This document shows, one piece after another, positions 1 to 7,467 of a DNA stretch of 15,893 nucleotides. Each line of letters begins with the position of its first letter. Positions within the stretch are counted from its first letter, which is position 1. The DNA is from Anaerolineales bacterium UBA1136 (GTDB taxonomy: Bacteria; Chloroflexota; Anaerolineae; Anaerolineales; UBA11657): NCBI GenBank assembly GCA_002311455.1, contig DCAJ01000059.1, forward strand, positions 8,786-24,678. Reading direction: 5' to 3'. A model generated the notes under the pieces. That model worked only from the letters and a program-made list of their open reading frames with translations, was not told where the DNA came from and did no database searches. The position numbers were made by a program, and so were the translations under genes.

Positions 1-378
1 TCTTCGGATTTCAATTATGTGCTTCAGGAAGGAAGTATAGGATATACGACCCAGTTTGCTTATCCTGAATTAGGATGTGACTGGATGGGTATAGCGGGCA
101 CAGTATTTGATGGGCAAGGTAATGCAGCAGAGGAATTAATTGTTCATGTGGAGGGACCAGATGGATTCTCCATAGATGCCCTAATAGGGACCAAGCCTGA
201 ATTTGGACCAGCTGGCTATGAGGTAACATTGGCTAGTTCACCGATTGACACAGATTTGTTGTATACGGTTCAATTGCTGGATGTTTTTGGAAATCCAATT
301 TCACAGAGTTACCCAGTAACTACATTTGATGATTGTGACCGCAATTTGATACTGGCCAATTTTGTCTGGAGCCAGTAA
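1..378 (+). CDS. C-terminal fragment of a probable exported protein, 5' end outside window
   Basis: The reading frame is open from the first base and ends with TAA at 376-378, so this is the last ~125 residues of a longer protein; the in-frame GTG at 19 is not needed as a start. The fragment contains a Cys-Asp-Trp stretch followed by a predicted beta-rich segment (GIAGTVFDGQGNAAEE) and a second Cys near the end (DDCDRN). It is rich in Gly, Asp, Pro and aromatic residues, has no Lys-rich or membrane segment, and looks like a small extracellular beta-sandwich appended to a secreted or surface protein. Similar Cys-Asn/Asp-Trp-x-G-(I/V)-A-G-x-V-F domains are, from memory, common at the C-termini of exported Chloroflexota proteins. 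The two cysteines could form a disulphide. Function is unknown. It lies 18 bases upstream of rsmI on the same strand and may be co-transcribed with it. Confidence 0.75.
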   Translation, partial: SSDFNYVLQEGSIGYTTQFAYPELGCDWMGIAGTVFDGQGNAAEELIVHVEGPDGFSIDALIGTKPEFGPAGYEVTLASSPIDTDLLYTVQLLDVFGNPISQSYPVTTFDDCDRNLILANFVWSQ

Positions 379-396
379 TTGTAATGCGTGGTAATT

Positions 397-1218
397 ATGG
401 GTACGCTTTATATTGTGGCGACGCCGATTGGTAATCTTGAAGATCTTAGTCCGCGTGCAGTGCGAATTATGGATGAAGTTGGTCTTATAGCAGCAGAAGA
501 TACACGCCGCACAAGAAAACTATTGTCCTATTTTGAGATCAATACTCCTCTAACTAGTTATTTTGAGCATAATAAAATAAAGAAGCTTGACAGAATCCTG
601 TCAGCATTGAGTAGTGATGATGTTGCACTGGTCTCCGATGGTGGCATGCCAACAATTTCAGACCCAGGATATCATCTGGTTAGATCTGCCTTAGAATCCG
701 GTTATAATGTCCTTTCTGTTCCAGGACCTTCGGCTTTGATGGCCGCACTATCTATTTCAGGACTTCCAACGGATGCTTTTGTGTATCTAGGTTTTTTGCC
801 ACGCAAATCCTCTGAACGTCAACGTGTGCTATCTGATAATTCTGCAGACGTACGTACTTTGGTATTTTTTGAATCGCCATATAGGCTTCTGGATTCTCTT
901 GCCGATATTGAAAGTGAGTTAGGCAATCGACCAATAGCTGTGTGTCGCGAATTAACTAAAATACATGAGGAAATTTTTCGCGGTGACATTAGGTCTGCGA
1001 TAGCGCATTTTAATAATTCTGCAGTACGGGGTGAAATTACATTAGTTGTAGGTGGATGCCCAAAGGCACTTGTGGATAAATGGAATGATGATCTAACATT
1101 AGCACACTTAAAATCTTCTGTTCAATCAGGAAAAACTCTTTCTGAAGCTTCAAAAGAAGTTGCAAAAAAGAGTGGTTGGTCGCGAAAGGATGTCTATAGT
1201 CTCGGGTTGCAGGACTAA
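397..1218 (+). CDS. rsmI: 16S rRNA (cytidine(1402)-2'-O)-methyltransferase RsmI
   Basis: RsmI uses S-adenosylmethionine to methylate the 2'-OH of C1402 in the decoding centre of 16S rRNA, acting on the 30S subunit in the cytoplasm. The 273-residue product has the family length (about 280) and its landmarks: the N-terminal GTLYIVATPIGNLEDLS, the AEDTRRTRKLL helix near residues 33-43, a SAM-pocket loop around 80-91, and the VPGPSALMAAL plus SGLPTD stretch at 108-126, all typical of the tetrapyrrole methylase fold. The loop reads SDGGMPTISDPG, where SDAGTPGISDPG is usual. I chose ATG 397 because family members begin exactly there; an in-frame GTG at 388 would add three residues. No clear Shine-Dalgarno precedes either start. 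The gene converges with the glycosyltransferase gene, leaving about 30 bases between stops. Confidence 0.95.
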   Translation: MGTLYIVATPIGNLEDLSPRAVRIMDEVGLIAAEDTRRTRKLLSYFEINTPLTSYFEHNKIKKLDRILSALSSDDVALVSDGGMPTISDPGYHLVRSALESGYNVLSVPGPSALMAALSISGLPTDAFVYLGFLPRKSSERQRVLSDNSADVRTLVFFESPYRLLDSLADIESELGNRPIAVCRELTKIHEEIFRGDIRSAIAHFNNSAVRGEITLVVGGCPKALVDKWNDDLTLAHLKSSVQSGKTLSEASKEVAKKSGWSRKDVYSLGLQD

Positions 1219-1248
1219 GCGTAGTTATAGTACTTGCAATTATATTGT

Positions 1249-2271
1249 TCACGCTACACACCAATAATCCTCAGTTTCATTTAGTCCCCAGTCTTGCAGT
1301 TGATTTCTTATCAGGTTTCGGGCGCCGTGAGAACCAACTGATATTAATATGATTGGACGGCTAGACTGTTGCCATAGACTGGGTAGGCAATCGGCCGAAT
1401 ATATTGGCAGTCCGCGTAATGTTTGACCGATTTTCCTTGAGTTGATATCTAGAAAAACACTTATAGGTACTTTACCACGTATAAGGTGTTTAGAAATTCG
1501 TTTTCCCATTTGTCCAGCTCCCCAAATTATTACTGTGTCTCGGTCCAATAGCGGTCCGCGTAAAAGATAATGCACCTTTGCTTTTATGAAGTTCTCAACT
1601 GAATAACGCGAGTCCGTTCGACTTGTACGATTTGGGTGATCTCTCCAATAAAGTAAAACCTTAGGTATTTTGCTCATTCGTTTTCCCGCTATAAAATAAC
1701 GGAGCCAGAGGTCGTAATCTTCTGGCCATCCATGGTCTTGGTACCCTCCTAGATCATTCAATTCTTTACGCCGAAGCATGACAGATGGATGTGGTAAAGG
1801 ACTTTCTACAAAAATGTCCCGTGCTATTTCTGAACTGGTTGTCAGAGAATTGAGCCAATCAACATAACGATGAAAACCTTCATTGGACGAGTTTTTAGGA
1901 AATGGCTTAACTAAGCAGCTTATAATACTGAGTTCAGGATTCTCTTGTAGCTGTTGCAATTGTATTTCCAACCTTCTAGGATGTAATAGGTCATCCGCGT
2001 CCATTCGAGCTACAAAGTGTCCTTGGCTCAATGCTAAGCCATGATTTAGTGCTTTCACTATGCCAGCGTGAGTCATATCGGTTGGCCTTATTCGTTTGTC
2101 ATCCATTGAGTATGAGTGCAATATGCTACTGGTCTCATCCTCTGACCCATCATTTACGGCAATTAACTCAAAATCGTTTAGGGTTTGAGCCTGAATACTT
2201 TCTAATGTTTCTGGTAAAGTATTGGCTGCGTTGCGAACTGGCATCAAAATGGAAACAATGGGTGTATTCAT
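1249..2271 (-). CDS. Family 2 glycosyltransferase with C-terminal nucleotide-binding domain
   Basis: The first ~230 residues are a GT-A fold family 2 glycosyltransferase. Visible elements are the start strand VSILMPVRN, NDGS at 40-43, the metal/nucleotide-sugar DXD motif as DADD at 91-94, HPSVM at 161-165, and PEDYDLW at 183-189 containing the likely catalytic acidic pair. It would transfer a sugar from a nucleotide sugar to an envelope polysaccharide or lipid acceptor; the sugar cannot be read from sequence. Residues ~245-340 form a second domain beginning VIIWGAGQMGKR, a Rossmann-type glycine-rich loop, followed by FLDINSRKIGQTLRGLPI, resembling the N-terminal domain of PglD-like sugar acyltransferases. 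No transmembrane segment is evident, so it is probably cytoplasmic or membrane-peripheral. It stands alone, divergent from msrP and convergent with rsmI, not within a polysaccharide cluster. Confidence 0.88.
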   Translation of the reverse strand: MNTPIVSILMPVRNAANTLPETLESIQAQTLNDFELIAVNDGSEDETSSILHSYSMDDKRIRPTDMTHAGIVKALNHGLALSQGHFVARMDADDLLHPRRLEIQLQQLQENPELSIISCLVKPFPKNSSNEGFHRYVDWLNSLTTSSEIARDIFVESPLPHPSVMLRRKELNDLGGYQDHGWPEDYDLWLRYFIAGKRMSKIPKVLLYWRDHPNRTSRTDSRYSVENFIKAKVHYLLRGPLLDRDTVIIWGAGQMGKRISKHLIRGKVPISVFLDINSRKIGQTLRGLPIYSADCLPSLWQQSSRPIILISVGSHGARNLIRNQLQDWGLNETEDYWCVA

Positions 2272-2277
2272 GTTAGT

Positions 2278-2283
2278 ATTTTA
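2278..2283 (-). promoter_or_regulatory. Candidate -10 element for the glycosyltransferase gene
   Basis: On the minus strand TAAAAT lies six bases before the ATG at 2271, so transcription would begin about at the start codon and the mRNA could be leaderless. No convincing -35 element or Shine-Dalgarno is visible in the 80-base divergent gap. This is a weak call in AT-rich sequence. Confidence 0.25.
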
Positions 2284-2330
2284 CTCTGATAGACACTACT
2301 ATTGCAGTAATGAAGAGACATTTATTGGCC

Positions 2331-2336
2331 TATAAT
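2331..2336 (+). promoter_or_regulatory. Candidate -10 element for msrP
   Basis: A perfect TATAAT is followed by 15 bases and then the msrP ATG at 2352. This implies a leader of about ten bases without a Shine-Dalgarno sequence. The expected -35 position (about 2308-2313) reads taatga, which is poor, so an activator or chance in AT-rich DNA are both possible. Confidence 0.35.
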
Positions 2337-2351
2337 TAAATGTAATTAATT

Positions 2352-3290
2352 ATGCTAAACATACCTTCTCCTGAGATTACGCCTGAGCATATATATTTGT
2401 CAAGACGAAAATTTATGTCAGGCGCTAGCAAAATTATGCTAGGAGCCGCACTAACGGTCGCTTGTTCTGATCAGACCGAGTCTAGCAACAGTGATTTTGA
2501 TTCTGGTAATAGGCAGACTGATAGAGATAATTTAGGTGATAGTTGGACAAGCTACAAATCTATTACCAATTACAACAATTTCTATGAGTTCTCGGTTAAC
2601 AAGGAGCGTGTTGCTGTAATGGCACAGGATCTAAGGATATCACCATGGGAAATAGAAGTAGGTGGAATGGTAAAAAATCCAGGTAGGTATCATGTGGATG
2701 ATCTGTTAAGTAAGTTCGACCAGGAGGAACGTGTTTATCGTCTTAGGTGCGTAGAAGGTTGGTCTATGGTGATTCCTTGGACAGGTTTTCCATTAAGGAG
2801 ATTGCTGGATGAAGTAGAACCTACAATGAACGCACGATATGTTCGTTTTGAGACCTTGTATGATCCTGTCCAGTTACCTGGACAAAATGATGGATGGTAC
2901 TCATGGCCGTACGTGGAGGGACTTCGTCTTGATGAAGCATCACATGATCTAACTATACTGGCCACAGGTATTTATGGGCGTGCATTGCTACCCCAAAATG
3001 GAGCTCCTTTGAGGTTAGTTGTGCCCTGGAAGTACGGATTTAAAAGTATCAAGAGTATTGTCCGTATGGACTTAGTTTCTGAACAGCCTGTGTCATTGTG
3101 GATGAAAGCTGCTCCAGTTGAGTACGGTTTCTACGCCAATGTAAATCCAAATGTGCATCATCCACGGTGGTCTCAGGACACTGAGAGGCGTATTGGTGAA
3201 CTTCAGCGCAGAAAGACATTACTATTCAATGGTTATGCAGAACAGGTGGATAATCTTTATACTAATATGGATCTAAAGATTCACTTTTAG
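2352..3290 (+). CDS. msrP: Methionine sulfoxide reductase catalytic subunit MsrP (YedY), molybdopterin enzyme
   Basis: MsrP carries a Mo-molybdopterin cofactor and reduces methionine sulfoxide in exported proteins, with electrons from the membrane haem protein MsrQ. The N-terminus has a twin-arginine motif, SRRKFM (Arg18-Arg19), and a hydrophobic stretch ending LTVAC, then a Ser/Asn/Asp-rich linker (about 39-65). The catalytic fold follows: RLRCVEGWSMVIPW at 131-143 supplies the molybdenum-ligand cysteine (Cys133), and GAPLRLVVPWKYGFKSIK at 217-234 is the conserved cofactor-binding stretch. Length, 312 residues, is close to the E. coli protein (about 330). The Cys38 context resembles a lipobox, so the protein may be lipid-anchored outside the cytoplasmic membrane; that is inference. 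msrQ follows 61 bases downstream, the usual msrPQ pair. A moaA gene for cofactor synthesis lies 4 kb away. Confidence 0.94.
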   Translation: MLNIPSPEITPEHIYLSRRKFMSGASKIMLGAALTVACSDQTESSNSDFDSGNRQTDRDNLGDSWTSYKSITNYNNFYEFSVNKERVAVMAQDLRISPWEIEVGGMVKNPGRYHVDDLLSKFDQEERVYRLRCVEGWSMVIPWTGFPLRRLLDEVEPTMNARYVRFETLYDPVQLPGQNDGWYSWPYVEGLRLDEASHDLTILATGIYGRALLPQNGAPLRLVVPWKYGFKSIKSIVRMDLVSEQPVSLWMKAAPVEYGFYANVNPNVHHPRWSQDTERRIGELQRRKTLLFNGYAEQVDNLYTNMDLKIHF

Positions 3291-3351
3291 TATTTGTTGC
3301 GATACTTTCACTAAACAGCTTGAGTTTTTTGTCACTTGATTAGGTGGTGCG

Positions 3352-3978
3352 ATGGATAATGCAATTAGTTATATGAGTAAATACATTCGAATCATAGTAC
3401 ATATATGTGCTCTATTGCCACTTCTTACGCTTTTTTGGGACTTACGTTTTGACAACTTAAGTGTAAACCCTATTCAAGACATTACATTTCGTACTGGAAA
3501 ACCAGCACTAGTGCTTTTGGTGCTTGTTCTATCTGTTACTCCAGTCAGGAAATGGTTTGGATTGCATAGCCTTATTCAGTTTCGGCGGACTTTGGGATTG
3601 TATGTATTCATGTATGCAAGCTTGCATTTCTTGGTATTTGTTGGATTGGATTACGGTTTTGACATTGAACTTCTTCTCTCCTCTGTATTTAAGAAGCCAT
3701 ATGTTGTATTAGGGTTTTTGGCGTACTTGACATTGGTACCTTTAGCTATTACGTCCACCCGTGGCTGGATACGCAGGTTAGGGAAATACTGGAAGATGTT
3801 ACATAGACTTGTGTACTTGACGGGGATATTGGCGGTAGCTCACTACATATGGGCAGTGAAATCTGATATACGCCAACCGCTGTTATTTGCAGCTGTAATT
3901 TGCCTGATGTTATTTGCCCGGATACCGGCATTTAATCGTAGTTTACATTTGTTGAGTGAAAGATGGACATCTAAATAG
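3352..3978 (+). CDS. msrQ: Haem-binding membrane subunit MsrQ (YedZ) of the MsrPQ system
   Basis: MsrQ is the inner-membrane b-haem protein of the ferric-reductase-like family that takes electrons from the quinone pool or a cytoplasmic flavin source and delivers them to MsrP. The 208-residue product has about six hydrophobic helices. Three histidines stand where haem ligands are known in this family: His92 in LYVFMYASLHF, His151 in YWKMLHRLVY and His164 in GILAVAHYIW. The preceding FRRTLGL and the RRLGKYWKMLHR stretch are also typical. A good Shine-Dalgarno, AGGTGG at 3342-3347, sits four bases before the ATG at 3352, which supports this start over the in-frame ATG at residue 8. It follows msrP on the same strand without an evident terminator, so the two are probably one transcript. 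Confidence 0.94.
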   Translation: MDNAISYMSKYIRIIVHICALLPLLTLFWDLRFDNLSVNPIQDITFRTGKPALVLLVLVLSVTPVRKWFGLHSLIQFRRTLGLYVFMYASLHFLVFVGLDYGFDIELLLSSVFKKPYVVLGFLAYLTLVPLAITSTRGWIRRLGKYWKMLHRLVYLTGILAVAHYIWAVKSDIRQPLLFAAVICLMLFARIPAFNRSLHLLSERWTSK

Positions 3979-3991
3979 GTGGTGGTATTGT

Positions 3992-4020
3992 TTGTAACTC
4001 TATGTTTCTAAGGTTATAAT
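3992..4020 (+). promoter_or_regulatory. Probable sigma70-type promoter for metF
   Basis: TTGTAA (3992-3997) and TATAAT (4015-4020) are separated by exactly 17 bases, five of six and six of six matches to the consensus. Transcription would start near 4027, giving a leader of about 56 bases before the metF start. This is the best promoter match in the window, just after msrQ, so metF probably has its own transcript. Confidence 0.6.
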
Positions 4021-4082
4021 CAGCTATTACTACTATTTCGAACAATACATGTGTTTTTCTACAACTAAATTAGGATTTCAGC

Positions 4083-4958
4083 TTGAAAATCCAAGATATT
4101 CTGTCTGAGACTCGCACAATCTCATTCGAGTTTTTTCCTCCGAGAGAAGCTTCTGGAATACCTGCAGTTCTTGGAAAAATAGAGTCTCTCAAGTCTTATT
4201 CGCCCAATTTTATTTCAGTTACATATGGTGCTGGAGGATCAACAAGGCAGTTCACTGAAGAACTTACTATTAAATCAAAGACCGACTATGACATGGAAGT
4301 AATGGCTCATTTGACTTGTGTAGGACACACTGTAAAAGAATTGGATGAGGTATTAGAACGCTTGGAATTCTCTTCCATTGAAAATGTCATTGCATTACGG
4401 GGGGATCCACCTCATGATCAAGCTAAATTCTTAGCTGCTGAGGGTGGATTTAAGCATGCGTCAGACTTGATAAGACATATTAGTGAACATTATTCGTTTG
4501 GTATTGGTGCTGCCTGTTATCCTGAAGGTCACCCTGAAGCGGTAAGTTTGGATTATGACTTAAGATATGCTAAGCTGAAGGTTGACAATGGAGCCAAATT
4601 TCTAGTAACACAGTTGTTCTACGATAACGATGATTTCTTCCATTTTGTGGATAGAGCTAGAGATATTGGAATTGAAGTGCCGATTATACCCGGGGTGCTT
4701 CCAGTATTAAGCTCTAAACAGATCCGTAGATTTACTAGGTTGTGTGGTGCCAGTATTCCTGCAGATTTGGAGGCACATTTAGTAAAGTACGAAAATGACG
4801 ATGAGAGTGCTCGAGCAATGGGGGTGGAGTATGCTACTTATCAGGTTCAAGCTTTATGGGATGCTGGGGTGTCCGGTATACATTTCTACGTGCTGAATCG
4901 TAGTTATTCCGTATCTAATATTCTTGACAATTTGCAGTTGGATAGACATACATCCTAG
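4083..4958 (+). CDS. metF: 5,10-methylenetetrahydrofolate reductase MetF
   Basis: MetF is a cytoplasmic FAD enzyme that reduces 5,10-methylene-THF to 5-methyl-THF, the methyl donor for methionine synthesis. The 291-residue product fits the bacterial form lacking the eukaryotic regulatory domain. Visible motifs are SFEFFPPR (catalytic Glu16), SVTYGAGGSTR at 45-55, the flavin/folate loop ALRGDPP at 104-110, ACYPEGHPE at 144-152, QLFYDN at 177-182, PGVLPVLS at 203-210 and the C-terminal GIHFYVLNRS. The start is a TTG, supported by AGGA at 4072-4075 seven bases upstream and by family alignment; no ATG lies nearby. A 17-base-spaced promoter precedes it. It converges with mutS2. A homocysteine methyltransferase family gene lies at the right end of the window. 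Confidence 0.95.
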   Translation: MKIQDILSETRTISFEFFPPREASGIPAVLGKIESLKSYSPNFISVTYGAGGSTRQFTEELTIKSKTDYDMEVMAHLTCVGHTVKELDEVLERLEFSSIENVIALRGDPPHDQAKFLAAEGGFKHASDLIRHISEHYSFGIGAACYPEGHPEAVSLDYDLRYAKLKVDNGAKFLVTQLFYDNDDFFHFVDRARDIGIEVPIIPGVLPVLSSKQIRRFTRLCGASIPADLEAHLVKYENDDESARAMGVEYATYQVQALWDAGVSGIHFYVLNRSYSVSNILDNLQLDRHTS

Positions 4959-4994
4959 CAACCTGTTTTTCGTATTGTGCTAAGAGTGGATGTA
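4949..4994. terminator. Interrupted hairpin between convergent metF and mutS2, possible two-way terminator
   Basis: TACATCCTAGCA (4949-4960) can pair with TGCTA (4978-4982) plus GGATGTA (4988-4994), giving 5 and 7 perfect pairs separated by a five-base bulge (4983-4987). The metF stop codon lies in the stem and the loop contains a run of T. It occupies most of the gap between the two stop codons. There is no T-tract after either side, so it is not a textbook intrinsic terminator. Confidence 0.4.
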
Positions 4995-5005
4995 CTCATA
5001 ACCTT

Positions 5006-7393
5006 CTATTCTAGAGTTACTACAGTGACACCATCGCCTCCCTCTCCCTGTTCTCCTGTACGGAATGATTTTACTCCTGAGTGGGCTTTTAGTGCTTCTC
5101 GTACTGCTTGTCGCATTTGACCTGTTCCTTTGCCATGTATGATACGGATCCATGGTAATTCTGCGAGGATCGCCGCAGTCAGATAATTGTCTAGATTGTC
5201 TAAACCATCTTCAATGCGTTGTCCCCGTAAGTGCAATTCCATACCAGGAGACTTAATTTGCACATCCATTATTTTGTTCTGAGTATTATCGCTATCCCTA
5301 CGAGTGTTTTTCGTGGGCCGCAATTCATCAATTAGTGATCTTAGACGCAGGCGTCCTATTTGTACTTCAGCTTCGCCATTCTGCAATGCAACAACTACTC
5401 CGTTGGTTCGTAGTCTAGCAACGTATACATGATCCCCTAAACGAATATCATGTGGTGTTGTGATACCTTGATATTGCTTACTATCGTCTGGCGATAGTAC
5501 AAGTTTCTCTTCCAGAACCCTAACCTTTTTTTCTGCGTCTCTCAAAACTTGATTGTGCAATTTAGCTTGTTTTAGATCACGACGTATGTCATCAATTTCC
5601 GAACGTATGCTTTGTAATTCTCTTTCTACTTGTTTGTGTCCATCCAATAGAATGCTGCGTCGCTCGTCATCTATAGAATCCAAGCGCATTTGTAACTCTG
5701 ATTTTTGTGCTTCCAATTGCTCTGTTGTCTTGTCTTGTTGCTTTTGCGCTTTAATTGCTGTTTCACGATGTTCATAGATGTCAGCCAGTAGTGAATCTGC
5801 TTTCTGGTCTGAGGGACTTAATAATTGTCTAGCACGATCAGTTATTTGTTTTGGTATCTCTAGATTATGAGCAATTATGAGTGCGTTGGATCTTCCAGGT
5901 AGGCCTATGGTCAGGTTATAAGATGGTTGTAGTGTTTTGGGATTGAAGTCCACACTGGCATTTTTTACACCATCAGTATTGTGTGAGAAAATCTTTAGGC
6001 GTTGATAATGGGTAGTAACTACAGCTGTAGACCCATTTTGTAGAACGTATTCTAACAATGCTTGTGCCAACGCCGATCCTTCATCTGGATCTGTACCGGC
6101 ACCTATCTCGTCAAGGAGTACTAATGATCTGGAGTCTATGCTTGCCAGCATGTTCTTAATATTATTGATATGAGAAGAAAATGTGGACAGGCTCTGTTTA
6201 ATGGATTGCTCATCTCCTATGTCTGCAAAAATTCTGTTGAATATAGGCAGTTCTGATCCTGATTCTACCGGGAGGTGCAGACCACTTGCTGCCATCAGGG
6301 ACAACAATCCAATTGTTTTCAAACAGACTGTTTTACCTCCAGTGTTTGGACCTGTGATCACTATTACATTAGTATAGTTGTCGACTACAAAGTCAATAGC
6401 TACTACATCTTTTGGCGACAACAATGGGTGCCGTGCACCTAGTAATTTTAATGGACAGCCATGTCTAGCATTGTTTAAGACTTCATTGTTATTGTTGGTC
6501 CAAGTAAGCAATATTGGTTGTGTAGCAGTAATTGCTTCAGCATAGTTTGCGCGTGCAAAAGCTAAATCTAATATAGCCAGGATTTCAACATTCTTTTCAA
6601 TCTCTTTGGCATATTTACTCACTTTTTCAGACAAGCTTCGTAACACACGCATGATTTCTTGTTGTTCAGCTATCTGTAACTCTTGCAATTGGTTATTTAG
6701 CTCTACTGTGACAATGGGTTCTATAAATAGCGTGGATCCCGATGTGGACTGTCCATGTAAAATGCCAGGGATACGTCCCTTGAAATTGGATTTTAGTAGT
6801 ATGACGTAGCGGTCGGACCGTTGGGTAATTATAGTTTCTTGTAGAAACTTAGCGTTGTTGGGATTGTGAGTTATGTGCTCAAGTTTTTGTAGTAGCTCAT
6901 TATTTGTACTTTTAACTTGCTCGCGCAATTCTGCTAATACATTAGAAGCTGTGTTTAGTACTTCCGCTTGATCATCTATACAACAATCGATAGCATGTTC
7001 TAATTCTGGCAAGTCTGCAAGTATTTTAGCCTGCTGACACAGGATTTCAAACTGATTGCCAGTGCCCAAGATAGTTTTTTTCAGGACCCGTGATGAGACT
7101 ATTGTGCTACGTATACGAACAAGTTCTATTGGCTGCAATATAGCAGATAGTCTCGCCCTATCAACCTCATCCCGCACATCACAGGCATTGCCTACGCTCA
7201 CATGCTGATGATTTTTCAAGAGCAGTCGAGCTTCAGTGGTTTCAGTCTGTCGATACTTAGCTACATCGAAGCTATGGGTGGGAAGTAAATTGATTGCCAA
7301 TTCTCTACTTGCAGAAAATTGGCAATGCTCTGCAAGTTGTTCTAATACCAGTGGCATCTCTAGTGCAACAAACGATTTCATATGTATTGTCAT
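5006..7393 (-). CDS. mutS2: MutS2 family ATPase with C-terminal Smr domain
   Basis: MutS2 proteins are MutS-like ATPases without mismatch-recognition domains; they have been linked to suppression of recombination and, in Bacillus, to rescue of collided ribosomes. From ATG 7393 the product is 795 residues, the family length. In order: an N-terminal helical core, the Walker A GPNTGGKT near 348-355, Walker B LVLLDEIGAG near 424-433, the GLPGRSNAL motif near 497-505, a long charged coiled coil (about 540-635), a KOW-like beta segment (about 650-690) and the Smr domain from about 718, with HGKGTG at 753-758. The Smr LDLR motif reads LHLR (His721). The longest frame starts at 7462 but overlaps the divergent moaA; I chose ATG 7393, though ATG 7381 is nearly as good. 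No Shine-Dalgarno is at a usable distance. Confidence 0.94.
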   Translation of the reverse strand: MTIHMKSFVALEMPLVLEQLAEHCQFSASRELAINLLPTHSFDVAKYRQTETTEARLLLKNHQHVSVGNACDVRDEVDRARLSAILQPIELVRIRSTIVSSRVLKKTILGTGNQFEILCQQAKILADLPELEHAIDCCIDDQAEVLNTASNVLAELREQVKSTNNELLQKLEHITHNPNNAKFLQETIITQRSDRYVILLKSNFKGRIPGILHGQSTSGSTLFIEPIVTVELNNQLQELQIAEQQEIMRVLRSLSEKVSKYAKEIEKNVEILAILDLAFARANYAEAITATQPILLTWTNNNNEVLNNARHGCPLKLLGARHPLLSPKDVVAIDFVVDNYTNVIVITGPNTGGKTVCLKTIGLLSLMAASGLHLPVESGSELPIFNRIFADIGDEQSIKQSLSTFSSHINNIKNMLASIDSRSLVLLDEIGAGTDPDEGSALAQALLEYVLQNGSTAVVTTHYQRLKIFSHNTDGVKNASVDFNPKTLQPSYNLTIGLPGRSNALIIAHNLEIPKQITDRARQLLSPSDQKADSLLADIYEHRETAIKAQKQQDKTTEQLEAQKSELQMRLDSIDDERRSILLDGHKQVERELQSIRSEIDDIRRDLKQAKLHNQVLRDAEKKVRVLEEKLVLSPDDSKQYQGITTPHDIRLGDHVYVARLRTNGVVVALQNGEAEVQIGRLRLRSLIDELRPTKNTRRDSDNTQNKIMDVQIKSPGMELHLRGQRIEDGLDNLDNYLTAAILAELPWIRIIHGKGTGQMRQAVREALKAHSGVKSFRTGEQGEGGDGVTVVTLE

Positions 7394-7402
7394 ATAATTG
7401 TA

Positions 7403-7431
7403 ATTATACTTATCACTCCTGATAATTTCAG
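7403..7431 (-). promoter_or_regulatory. Candidate promoter for mutS2, giving a leaderless or near-leaderless mRNA
   Basis: On the minus strand a perfect TATAAT (7408-7403) follows CTGAAA (7431-7426, four of six matches to TTGACA) at a 17-base spacing. Transcription would begin near 7396, only about three bases before the ATG at 7393. An AGGAG at 7420-7416 is 22 bases from that ATG and upstream of the predicted transcript, so it is unlikely to serve as a ribosome binding site for it. Confidence 0.45.
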
Positions 7432-7467
7432 GGGTGGTATCATTGTATATTGATTGGATCAAATATT

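Noticed and set aside
1218..1255. AGCGT/ACGCT inverted repeat between rsmI and the glycosyltransferase
   Set aside because: Only five pairs with a loop of 28 bases and no T-run; too weak to call a terminator.
3979..4082. Possible riboswitch or tRNA in the 104-base gap before metF
   Set aside because: No cloverleaf, no SAM or folate riboswitch core and only about 56 bases of predicted leader. The gap is explained by a promoter and a Shine-Dalgarno.
7394..7462. N-terminal extension of MutS2 from ATG 7462
   Set aside because: The extra 23 residues precede the normal family start, overlap the divergent moaA region, and include the candidate -10 promoter element.
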